In this document: positions 35,290-46,500 of the stretch, piece by piece
How positions within the stretch are numbered: position 1 is the stretch's first letter
Layout: each line of letters opens with the position of its first letter
Assembly (NCBI GenBank): GCA_036365515.1
Contig: CM070874.1
Location: forward strand, 99,368,442-99,432,441
Source of the DNA: Torymus aiolomorphi
Lineage: Eukaryota; Arthropoda; Insecta; Hymenoptera; Torymidae
Direction: 5' to 3'
Length of the DNA: 64,000 bases
Program-made: the position numbers and the translations under genes
The notes under the pieces: generated by a model
Seen by the model: only the letters and a program-made list of their open reading frames with translations
What the model was told of the DNA's origin: nothing
Databases searched by the model: none

Positions 35290-35373
35290 AATAATTACTA
35301 TAAAATACGAAAAAATCAAAAAAACTAAAAATTCAAAATCGGTTGATTAGTTTCGGAGATATTAAGAGTTGAA

Positions 35374-35408
<35 letters not shown>

Positions 35409-35817
35409 TACATACATCGACGAAATAAAAAATCATCAAAATCAAATAATATACACATGTACCACCATAAAACATCTTTTTGAAGACTTTTTTTTTCGAA
35501 AATTTTTTTCACCGTTACAAAGCTTCCTCTTTGAGGAAGCAAAAGTTTGCCTTAATAACAATTGACAGAGTGAAGATATTTTAAATTTTAAAAAAGGAAA
35601 ATATAGGTAATTTAAATACCTTTCAAGAAAAGTTTATTATATTATGTAATAATTATATATTATAAAACTAAAAATTCAAAATCGTTTTTTGGTTATAAAA
35701 CAAAAGAAAATCAATAAAAACTCAAATCCATCAGGGTACCTTTCTTTTCCCGCGAGACGAAGAGCTTTACCCGACGAAAATCGGTCGATTCGTTTCGGAG
35801 ATATGAAGAGTTCAAAT

Positions 35818-35889
<72 letters not shown>

Positions 35890-36015
35890 CCACGAAAACA
35901 AAAATGATCAAAATCAACTAATATACACATGTATCGCCTTAAAACATCTTTTTGAACATTTTTTTTTGGAAAATTTTTTTCACCGTTACAAAGCTTCCTC
36001 TATGAGGAAGCAAAA
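35290..36015. repeat. Two-unit duplication with CA microsatellites
   Basis: Unit 1 (about 35310-35545) and unit 2 (about 35665-36015) share AAACTAAAAATTCAAAATCG, TTTCGGAGATAT, a CA-repeat tract (35376-35403; 35818-35888), AATATACACATGTA, AAAACATCTTTTTGAA and TTCACCGTTACAAAGCTTCC in the same order. The second CA tract is much longer and has a TACA interruption. Frames translating the CA tract are artefacts. Confidence 0.75.
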
Positions 36016-36433
36016 TGTATTAGAATATATGATTTTTAAAAGTCGAAATACTTCAAAAATTTTTATCTGATTTCTTATTTTGGGAGTTTCAACTACTGGT
36101 CTTATGCCCCCCTACATAGTTTTCAAATAAAAAAGATAAAAACAACCCCATATAACAAATTATTGATATTTTAAATAAAAACTAACTTCTGACACCGATT
36201 GTATAGCCAATACATCCTTAAATGAAACAACGCAGTTCTCCCATAGCTGAATCACATCTGCGGTGTGTGACCCAGGCTAAAACTGCCTGGCTCCCCCGGC
36301 TGATTTGGCGTTTTTTTTCAGTGTAGCTTCATATGTAAAAAATGTCAAATTTTTGTTATCTTTCAAAATTTTTGTAATTTATTTTAATTTGTTTTATAAA
36401 AACAATTATTAAAAATTAAAAATTACCTGTGAG

Positions 36434-37135
36434 TACACGGAGAGAAATTTTGTAGTGAAAATTACAAATATTCGAGACAAAATTACCAGTTTCTATGGTA
36501 ATGGATGGACAGACTGACAATTTCAAACTTTTTACCAAAGTGCCTTGGTAAAATTTTTTTTTAGTTAATTTAAATTAAAAAAATTAACTTTTTTTATCCA
36601 TATTGATGGATATATAGTATTTTAATATAGAAATAGAAACAGAAACAATGATGAAAAAACATTAAACTGAAAAAAAATTTTTACGGAAGCGGGATTCGAT
36701 CTGACGACCTTTGGGTTGAGAGTCTGACGTTCTACCGACTGCGCCACAGAAGCTGTTACCAACAGTCATTTGAATCGCCGTTATTACTTACTGAAAATAT
36801 GTGTATTGTTTTCATTTTAACGTCGCGCACGCCTCTAGTATCAATCTTCTGAAACACAATAATGCGCAGTGCGCATGCGCGAGTACACAAATACCAGGTT
36901 ATTTGGTAAAATTTATTAGTTTTCTTAGTCAAAATTCTTAGGTTACCTTGTAAAAATGACTAGATCTCAATTTTTACCAGTGTTTCTGGTAATTTTTATT
37001 CAGATAATTTGGTATTTTTTTAAAGTGGTTATGGTAGTTTTTCTTGGGAAACTTATAAATTGTATTAGAAACCTGGGAATAACACGGCTTTTGACAGTCT
37101 GTCAAACTTTTTACTCTAAAATTTCTCTCCGTGTA
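36434..37135. mobile_element. MITE with CACGGAGAG ends, TA duplication and tRNA-like core
   Basis: The element 36436-37133 starts CACGGAGAGAAATTTT and ends AAAATTTCTCTCCGTG, with TA on both sides (36434-36435, 37134-37135), as for Tc1/mariner-type insertions. The arms contain inverted TTACCA/TGGTAA runs. Its centre holds a minus-strand tRNA-like sequence (36683-36753). Confidence 0.7.
36683..36753 (-). ncRNA. tRNA-derived sequence inside a MITE
   Basis: On the minus strand an A box TGGCGCAGTCGG and a B-box-like AGATCGAATCCC are spaced as in a tRNA. A loop CTCTCAA sits where the anticodon loop would be, but the anticodon stem is mismatched and the acceptor strands do not pair. It is a relic or SINE head and not a functional tRNA gene. 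Confidence 0.45.
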
Positions 37136-37203
37136 TGAATGACTAAATTTAGCACATAAAAATAAAAAAATTATCGTAAAATGTGTGCTATCAAGCTAAG
37201 ATA

Positions 37204-37681
37204 ATAATAAAAAATTTAGAGCCGCAGTGGCTCATGGAGCCCGGCCTCCCGTCCGAGCTCGCAGCCGGCCTATTAATGCACTTTCTGATCGCATGGCAGA
37301 GTGAACATCCAAGTAACAAAATAGGCAGTTTTTAAAACTTGGATGGCAACCGCTCTGCCGTACCGACAGAGAACATTAATGGTGTTTAAGCCGGCAGGTA
37401 GGGGAGGATAACCTGAGCTTGTTTTCTCTAACATACTCAAGTTTAACTACTCTGCCCGCTGTTTCTGGGGTGGGTTTTCCCTCGTGGCATTGAGGTTTTC
37501 CTACACCACAGGAGGCATGTGCAAGCGCAAACCCTGGGCGAATGAAGGAATAGTGTGGGATATAGGAAAGGGTGTTAGGATCAAACGCACCCACGCCAAG
37601 GTGGTGTGGACGTCCCGTAGAAACCCTGCATAGTGTTATACGGGTATGAATATGGAATAAAAAAAAAATAATAAAAAATTT
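37204..37681 (+). mobile_element. tRNA/5S-type SINE with 14-bp duplication
   Basis: The body is 37218-37667, flanked by ATAATAAAAAATTT at 37204-37217 and 37668-37681, with an A-rich tail (GGAATAAAAAAAAAA). The head GCCGCAGTGGCTCATGG is A-box-like. ACTTGGATGGCAACCGC near 37339 resembles the C-box part of 5S rRNA. It shares CCCTGGGCGAATG with the SINE at 4427-5601, so both probably belong to one composite family. The minus-strand frame at 37376-37594 is incidental. Confidence 0.8.
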
Positions 37682-37800
37682 TATTATTGAAGATATAGAC
37701 TTATATTATTATACTTGTTTGAAAATTAAATCAAAATTATTATATTGCTTAAAAATTAATTTTTTTTACAATTTGTATGATTCTCATAAAAACGTTACGG

Positions 37801-38422
37801 CTGATTTCATTCTATTGCATGCAGGCCTTCACTGATCGAATTTTTTTTTACCTAAAGGAGATACTTGTCGAGGGTTCTGTTTGAAAATTTTTTGTATTGA
37901 TTCTACAACCTAATCAATATCAGACGTGATAATAAAGATTATAACATTTAAAATGAACCCTGAATTGCAAACTGCTCCATCTTTGTGAGTTCTCTATAAT
38001 TTGTTGACAAGACATAACTTAAATTAAAATTTTTTTTTGTTACTTTTATAATCTTTTTTGATCGTTTTGGTTACATAAATACTTGCAAAATGACAGTCAA
38101 TAGAAAAGACATACTTTTGTAATGAAATAAAGTATATTTAGTATTAGATAGCACCTGCATCGTATAATTCTTGGAATAAAAAAAATCGTCTCAAAAGGTT
38201 GAAAATTCACAAAGTTGCCATAGTTTGAAATTTAGGGTTTATTTTATATTTTGTAATCTTCATTTTCCCGTCTAATATTGATTAAGTAGGCTGTAGCATA
38301 GAACAAAAAACAAGCGACATCGCGTACGCATCTTCTTAAATATGATTTAGAACACATTCCTATAATTGTTAGGTCAACAAAATTCGATCAGTGACAGCCT
38401 GCATGAATTAGAATGGAATCAG
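37801..38422. repeat. Foldback MITE
   Basis: CTGATTTCATTCTATTGCAT at 37801 pairs with ATGAATTAGAATGGAATCAG ending at 38422. Pairing continues through GCAGG and CACTGATCGAA and into AACCTAATCAATATC-like interior arms. Non-coding; it lies upstream of GALM. Confidence 0.65.
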
Positions 38423-40526
38423 TCTTGTATGCAATGATTAATTGAAAAATTTGTATTTGTTTTTAAAATAAAATAAATGGCAAAATTGTAATCACTCATG
38501 AACACACTAAACACTAAAAAATAATCATAGTAAAAATTCTATTCTAACAGGGATCAGAATATTCCCCGAAAATAATACGGATAACCTTGACTGCCAATGA
38601 AAATCATTTGCGCGATATTACGATGAGAAACGAGCCGTGAACCGGATGTGCGACGATACAAAAGCAAAGGAGCAAATAAAAGAAGGAAAGACAAGGAGAG
38701 AAAAAATTCGTACAAGCGAGCAAATGCAACTGATTAGATTGTCGGGGGTCGCCTCTCTCTCTTCTTCTCTTTCTCTTTTTTCTCGTCTTTGCAATGACTT
38801 TCGAGATTCAGTGCCGTACTTCAGTACAATTTCGTTCATCGTGGCAAGATCATCATTTACTCGATAGGATTGACGATACTAGTTCTACTATCGTTCTTTT
38901 TTACGATTAATTTTGACGAGTTTGTAAGTACACACGACTCGCGTGAGATTTCTCACGTATATTCGTCTCGTCGCGCGATAATCCGCGACGTATAGTTTTG
39001 GTGATAATTATATGGATTAAAAAATACTTGAAGAAGGAAAAGTGTGCGCGCGTGCATGCTCGAGTGAGCTTAATTTTTTGTCTTCTCTTTCTCTCTCATC
39101 CTCAAGCAATAATGTATGTGGCATTGCATATCTTCCCGCTAAGCAGCAAGTATCTTATCTCTTGAATAATTTAGATAAAGGCTGGGTTACTCCATCAAGT
39201 GCTATCTGACGTCTTCGACACATTTTGCTAAGATTTCACTGTACCATGCTTGCAAAAATTATTTGCAGATTCTCAGAAGAAACACGTTTTCTCTTAACTT
39301 TTTTCAACATACAGTTCAGTTCTCAGAAACAACATTTTTTGTTCGTGTATTTTAACTGTGAAGAATAATATTAATGAAAAATATTAGTAGAGGGAAATTA
39401 ATGATTTTGACTAATATTCCGTTTTCAGATATAATTTTGAAATTAAAAGATTAATATATGAAAGTAGAGGAGCATAAAAAGACGTATATTTTATTCAATA
39501 GTTATAATAATAGCCATTTATTGATAAAAACAAATATAAAAAAGAATATAAGAAATATTATTTTATAAAAATAAAAAATAGAATAGACCATTAAATGCCA
39601 ATATTGGAAAATGTTCCTTAAAAAAGCATTAAGATATTTTTTATATAAAGATTTAATGTTTATTAAGAAATATTTTGTTATAGTTCTGAAAAACAACGCT
39701 TTTTTTAACTTTTGCACAAATTTAGTAAATTTTCTCCTTTCATTATATAATTTTTGTTATTTGAAATACATACTCCGGTAAATCCGATTTAACTCATTCA
39801 CACTACTTCAGTAAAAATTGACACTAATCTCATGACAGTTTTTAAAACATACACGATTATTGCTTCACATTGTTATAGCTAGAACAATGTTTACACATTA
39901 AATAGCGGTGATATAATAATAATTATCTAAAGCACAAACACTCAGAAGTTGCTTGATAGATACCTACATATAACATGAGTTTATACGGAAATCGTAAATT
40001 ATTGTCATGTTACCTCATTAGAAAAAAGCGGGAAAAACTAATTATATTATGCAAATACGGAAATTTTTCAATAGCAAGTCATTTTTAAAACTATTTCCAA
40101 AGAATTGTTTTATACACTAAGCATCAAAGAAAAAAAACGTTGAGTCATTTGATAAGCAATCGTAATTATGTAATTATTATATTATTGCACTAATTATCAT
40201 TATTCAATTATTTTTTATTTTAGAAATAAACGGGTCCTAACATTAAAATAGTAACAATCAATACGAAATTACAATACAATATTAATGAGATACTATGAAT
40301 TAGTAATAAGATAACAATTTTGATTTTATATTACTAGAAGTTGGACGCGCTACGCGCGCCTTCACTCGTTTTTCGCGCCAAATTTATCTCTATCTCTCTC
40401 TTACATCACGACGCCATGATACTACGTCATGAGATACGCACGCAATACAGCGTAACATTTCAATCTCTTTTTTATAGAGGGACTATAGAAATCTAAACCG
40501 AAACTCAATGTTCTAGCCGTTTCGTG
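38423..40526. promoter_or_regulatory. Region upstream of GALM, probable promoter and leader
   Basis: About 38580-39080 is CT-rich and GC-richer than its flanks (for example a CTCTTCTTTCTC run near 38755), and 40340-40525 has CpGs, a CTCT run and a CRE-like TACGTCA near 40423 close to the start codon. Either could hold the transcription start. No upstream coding exon is evident. 39480-40320 is AT-rich and featureless. Confidence 0.3.
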
Positions 40527-43500
40527 ATGGGATCGAACGAAAATCGTATCACGGTGCAGCCTTGGGGTGCAATTGATGGAAAAGAGGTGAAAAAGTTCAC
40601 CCTCAGAAACGCGAAAAATCAAGAAGTTGATGTCATTTCTTATGGAGCGACGATTACAGCTATAAGAACTCCAGATAAAGCTGGGAATATCGACGATGTC
40701 GTACTTGGCTTTGACAATATTGAAGGTAAAATATGAAGTGTAAAATGAAACGTAGTATTATAAACCATAATTATCTTCTGTTTGGTTTAAGATTTTATTT
40801 GTGTATCAAAATCTACAATATATTTCGCGTAAATAAGATACTCAAGTCGACTTAACCCGTTTCCGCCGAAAACGCCACTCGCGGTACATCGGCTTTTGGG
40901 AGCTCATAACTAATGCTATAGACGTAAAAAAAAGTTGAGTGGAACATATTTTTAAAGTTTAAGACATGCCCTTTCCCGTGATGAATTCAAAATTGCTCCA
41001 AAATATTATTAATTATGAAAAAATGCCGTTTAAACAAAAAAAGCACGATTGTTCCGCTCTCTTTTTTTTTAAATTGAGTTTTCAAAGGCTTTCCCGTCAG
41101 CAATCGACTTGGAACCTTTTTAACCGGTGGAATAAATGTCTGAACTTTAAGAATCCATGGTTCAAAGATCGATTTTTTGCCTTAGTATTTTCAAAATGAC
41201 GCCCGAACCGCAAAATTTTTGCAAATACATTCATGATTTTTTTTACTCGAAAACTATGAACTTATGAAGAAAGTGCCAAGAGTGAAAAAGTTCTTAAAAT
41301 TACTCAAAGAATGCATCTAAATTTTTTCAATGGCTTTCGAGAAAATTTTTTAATTTTGCAAATGGCAAACTTTTCGCAAAATCGAAAAATTGCTCAAACC
41401 GCTCCAAAAAAATTTTCATGTATTCTTTGGCTAATTCTAAAAATATTTTATCCTTAGATATTTTCTCTGTGCATTTAGGTGCATTCTTTGAGTAATTTTA
41501 AGAACTTTTTCACTCTTGGCACTTTCTCCATAAGTTCATAGTTTTCGTTAAAAAAATCATGAATGCATTTGCAAAAATTTTGCGTTTCGGGCGCCATTTT
41601 GAAAATACTAAGACAAAAAATCGATCGTTGAATCATGGATTGTTAAAGTTCAGACATTTATTCCACCGGTTAAAAAGGTTCCAGGTCGATTGCCGACGGG
41701 GAAGCCTTTGAAAACTCAATTTAAAAAAAAAAAGAGAGCGGAAAAATCGTACTTTTTTTGTTTAAACGGCATTTTTTCATAATTAATAATATTTTGGAGG
41801 AATTTTGAGTTCATCATGGGAAAGGACATGTCTTAGACTTTAAAAATATGTCCCCTTCATTTTTTTTAACGCCTATAGCATTAGTTATGAGCCCTCAAAG
41901 ACCGACGTACCGCGAGTGGCGTTTTTGGTGGAAACGGGTAGTATAAAATATATCTAAAAGTTTCTCAAAGTATGTGTTGGAATTCTTTATTGCTAAACTT
42001 CTAGATTTATTTCTGAGACGTTAAGTTGCTTTCAAAGAAACGGTAAATTTGATTTATGATAAGATAACTTTTTTATGGTTTATATACAATATAGGCGTAC
42101 GTTTACGATAATTTATAGGTGACAAAGTTATTGTTCATCTTGAATATTGCATTATTATGCAAGTAACTTATTTTTAAATATTAATAAATGTATGAAACGA
42201 ACATTACAGTTAATACCATTCTGATGTAAGGTAGTTTTGGCTAGTTCGGCCATGCACCTAATTCGGCCACACACCATACCCTCGGCCCTACTTTATGGGA
42301 AAGTATATAATTAGAGTAGCTAAAAAATGTGAATAATATAATGGTTTATAAATTATTTTAAAATATTTCGAATCTTTTTCACTTGTTTACAAGAGTATTA
42401 ATCTAAACAGTGGCAGTATTTAGCTCTTAACAATGTTAACTTCATTTTTGGAATGTACGGAAATTTTTCTTACAGAAGACAGATTGTATTTCAATATATG
42501 TTTATAGATTATAGATTTTTACGAGTTTACTTCGAAAAAAAATGAACTTTTTTGCATTAACTTGGCCGAATTAACTATACCGACGACGAAGCAAAGTCAA
42601 AATTTACACTTCTTTTACGCTTTGGCTTTGTGTAAAGTTACTATCACTTCTAGATTCTTCTAGACAACAACAGCTGCACAAAAAGTAGCAGCAATGTTTT
42701 TTAAATAATCAATTACCATACAGGATACTTATCCAAAGTTAACCCCTACTTCGGAGCAACGGTGGGAAGGGTAGCTAATCGAATCAAAGGTGGACGATTT
42801 ACTGTTGACAATGTGGAGTACGAGGTTTCCCGCAACATTGGCAACAATACGCTGCACGGTGGTTTCAAAGGCTGGAACTCAAAGATTTGGGATACTTCCA
42901 TTGAGAATGACACCCTCGTCATGGCGCTGCTGAGTCCCGACGCTGATGAGGGCTTTCCTGGCGCTGTACTTGCCTCGGCCTCATTCAAATTAACTGACGA
43001 AGGGAAATTGATTATTGAAATGAAATCATCATCCACGAAGGCGACTCCTATCAACCTTACAAACCACAGCTATTTCAATCTTGCTGGACACGTAATTATT
43101 AAACTTTTATTTCATATATTTTTAACCAGTAAATTGCATGAACGTATTAAGGAGGGTCTTTTGCAAAATGAAAATAAAAATAATTCGTGTTGTTAATTAT
43201 GGCTTAAGAGTGTCAACTCAAAATATGAGGATGAATTAACGACCATATTCTTCAGAAAAAAAATAAAATTTTCAAATAATCATGTTAATGCAACGTCTTG
43301 TTTCACGACGCGATTTTATTTTGCGAAATTGTATGCTTTTAACTAAATCTATCCGAGAGACTCTGATTAAAAAAATAAATCTATTTTCTAAGGACCACAA
43401 AAAATAACCCATAAATAAAAAATGAGAGTTAACAAAGTTATTGAATATTAAAATATCTGAAATATTTCTTTAATTTTCCAAATGTCTCAATTTTTTCCGT

Positions 43501-46500
43501 AAATCAGTTTTATATATTTATTTGAATGTGAAATTGTTATTCATAGGTAAATTAACGCCTTTGTACACATTGTGAGCAATAATATTGCAAAAAAGTACTT
43601 GGAGCTCTGGGAGGTACGCATTAAATATATCTCTTTGAGCGAAAGACCCTTTTCAAATGCATTGAAATAGTAATAAAAATATTATCTTTAAAATGAATTT
43701 GAATTGTTCCCACTCTTTTCAAATAATTATATTTGATTTAATTTTTTTTTAGCTTTTATCTAATAATAAACAAAATTCATTCAAAATCATAAACTTAAAA
43801 ACAAAATTCTTGTTTGAATTCAACTGTTTAAACTTAAATAAGAAAGTATTTACTAGTAAGTTGGTACCTTTTCAAAGCTAAGTCTGAATCTTGTATTGTA
43901 TTTTACCAAGCTGGTGATATATAACTTAAAATATTGACATACCACTAATTTACAAATACATATCGATAACGAAACTTTCAATAAAATAGATTTCATAATG
44001 AATAAATAATTTTAATTTTTTTATATAAATTTCTATATTTTCACTTTTGAAGTGGTAATTGTAAAATAACTACTATATAAAGGAGTTCATGCGAAGGGAA
44101 ATGAAATGAATGCAAAAAAATGCTTTAAAAATTATTATAAATAATATTTTAATTCATAAAAATTTAATTTATAACACTGAAATATGATATACGACAGCCG
44201 CACGCATACGGCGTCTAACAGGAGATTCTAATATCTGAAACATTCACATTAAACTCAATGAAAAATCATTAAAGATCACTCATAAAATAAGCATTGACAA
44301 GACATACATTTTATTAAGCATAAAAAATAAAATGGAATAGGTTATTAAAAAAGGACAGTTTCAGGAGGATTTTGAATATTTGAAAACGGTTTGGTGATCA
44401 ACAATTATGAATATTTTAAAAGAGTTTTATAGCTGAATCAGTCTTGTTTTACTTTTTTACATCGCTCTTCTATTGGTTCTAGTTGACAATTTGGAATTCG
44501 TAAAAATACTTTACGATCTAGTCATTCGATACAACCAAGAATAATAATTCTTGTACACTTTCTTGTTGTTAGCATTCTGAGTATGTATGTAAGATAAAAG
44601 TGTTTTGAATGTAGAAGCATTTCCAATATTTCAATTGACATAGAAATCTTCAGTTTCAAATATCTTACATAGTTTCAAGTATGTAATAATATTTTGTATG
44701 ACTTAGAAAGAGTTCTTGCAGTGTCCCTCGGACAATTTCAGTCAACTCTTGTTTCCAACACTTATGTTAGAATTGCTCTTAACATTAACTTATTTTTCTA
44801 TTTTTTGGATTTCTTAGTCTACAATCTTTGATTTTGTTAAATTCATTTAAATTCTTCTTCGGCTGCTATGTTCACACTGAACTTGGATCTGAGTTAATAC
44901 GCTAATGGAATAATGGATGCTTTGTAATTTCATACAAGGAATAGTGGAAGGAATGTCTAGGAAATAAAAATTATATCAAAATAATTTAATTAAGTATTAC
45001 GCATGCGAATATTATGAGTGATTTTTAACGTTACAAATATTGTTATTTTATTTTATTTTTCTAAATCATGACGGTGATCACATAACTTTACTTTCAACGT
45101 AAAAATATAGTACGTAATGGTTGATTTTTTGTTAGATTATATACAGTAATTAATGAATGTAAAATTAACGTTTCTATAATTAAATATTATAAAGTTAATT
45201 ATTTGGAAATTTGCAAGTATAAAAACTAAGAAAATATGCATAAGAAACGAAAAATAGTATATGAAAAATCATAAATCACTATATTATACTTTTCGCAAAA
45301 ATATAATTTTTTAGTAAAAACAAATTTAAATAATTGCATCGTCTTCGCTATGTGTATCACATAGCTATGTATATACACATAAAACTGAGATAACAAAATG
45401 CTAAGTAATATACTTAATATGTCGAGTAATAAGCATATTATAAGAGTATTGCGATCTCACGATACATGCATACGAATTAGGTATGCTTTATTTTTTGCAC
45501 ATCATATAATTGAAAAGATTACGATTTTGTTATTTTCTAATTTATCGATAACTTGAATTATTCAATTATTATTTACATTCAAGTGAGTATGACATTTTTT
45601 CTCGAGTCGATGACATTTTTATGTATCGTTAAATTTACTTTTCTTGAGAGTCTTCACGTAAAAAATGCAATCAAAATGTAATATTCAACGAAGAAAATTA
45701 TACACATTGATAATATAATTTTAGTTGTTTATTTTATACGATCGCTGCTATAGTATTTCATTTTTTACTTAATTATTATTATTACAAAATTTCTGTACAA
45801 AAAGGTATTTATAAAAAAATATAATATAGTTCATTTTTATAAAAAAGAATGGAGTTGCATCGCTTTTGTGCCGCATATCTTTATTTAGTACTGTTATTAA
45901 CATGGTATTAAATTTGTTATTACTGTTGGGTAATAAAATATTCAGCTAGGTTAATACGTAACAAATACAAAAAAAATTTCTATATCAAATCATCTTCTAT
46001 AAACTATCATCAACATTACTATTGTATATTCTCTCGACACAATGTGAGTAAATTTTTGGTTTTGATTCGAGGAATTATTTATAGTATATCAAGAGGTTTT
46101 AATTTACAGAGAAAAATATTTTATTAGATTAACGAAGGAATACGACAAATGTATGATTGTCATATTATGCGTAGCTCATATGAGACCATTTGAAGCTCAT
46201 TTTGGTATATGTAATATTCATGTTATATGAGCGCATGTGTCAACTGATTGTGAGTGAAATAAACACCAATATATTACCATCTCAAAACAAAATGTATAAC
46301 AAATTTGGTATTCAAGAACAATCAAATAAGGCAAAAATATAAATTTACTTATTCATTAGATTATCTTGAAAGATTCATCAACAGATCAAATTAACATCAA
46401 CATGTGAATATACATAATAATTATTATACTATATAGCTTAACACAATAAAAAATATCTAAATATTTGCAAGCTAAAAAATATATTATAATGATAATATAC

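Larger units (their letters stand above)
33515..36323. mobile_element. 2.8-kb TIR element with CACTR ends, internally invaded
   Basis: The left end is CACTA, an A-run and CGCCAAATCAGCCGG; the right end is the complement of CACTG, an A-run and CGCCAAATCAGCCGG. The repeat continues for about 110 bp through CAGGCAGTTTTAGCC and GTTTCATTTAAGGAT. The left arm is interrupted at TTAA by a palindrome (33627-34439). The interior holds another foldback (34640-34985) and a duplicated segment with CA repeats. No transposase is seen. CACTA-like termini are suggestive only; no 3-bp duplication was found. Confidence 0.65.

Noticed and set aside
35676..35930. Frames rich in Val-Cys or His-Thr
   Set aside because: They are translations of CA/TG microsatellites.
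36683..36753. Functional tRNA gene
   Set aside because: The acceptor and anticodon stems do not pair; only A and B boxes remain.
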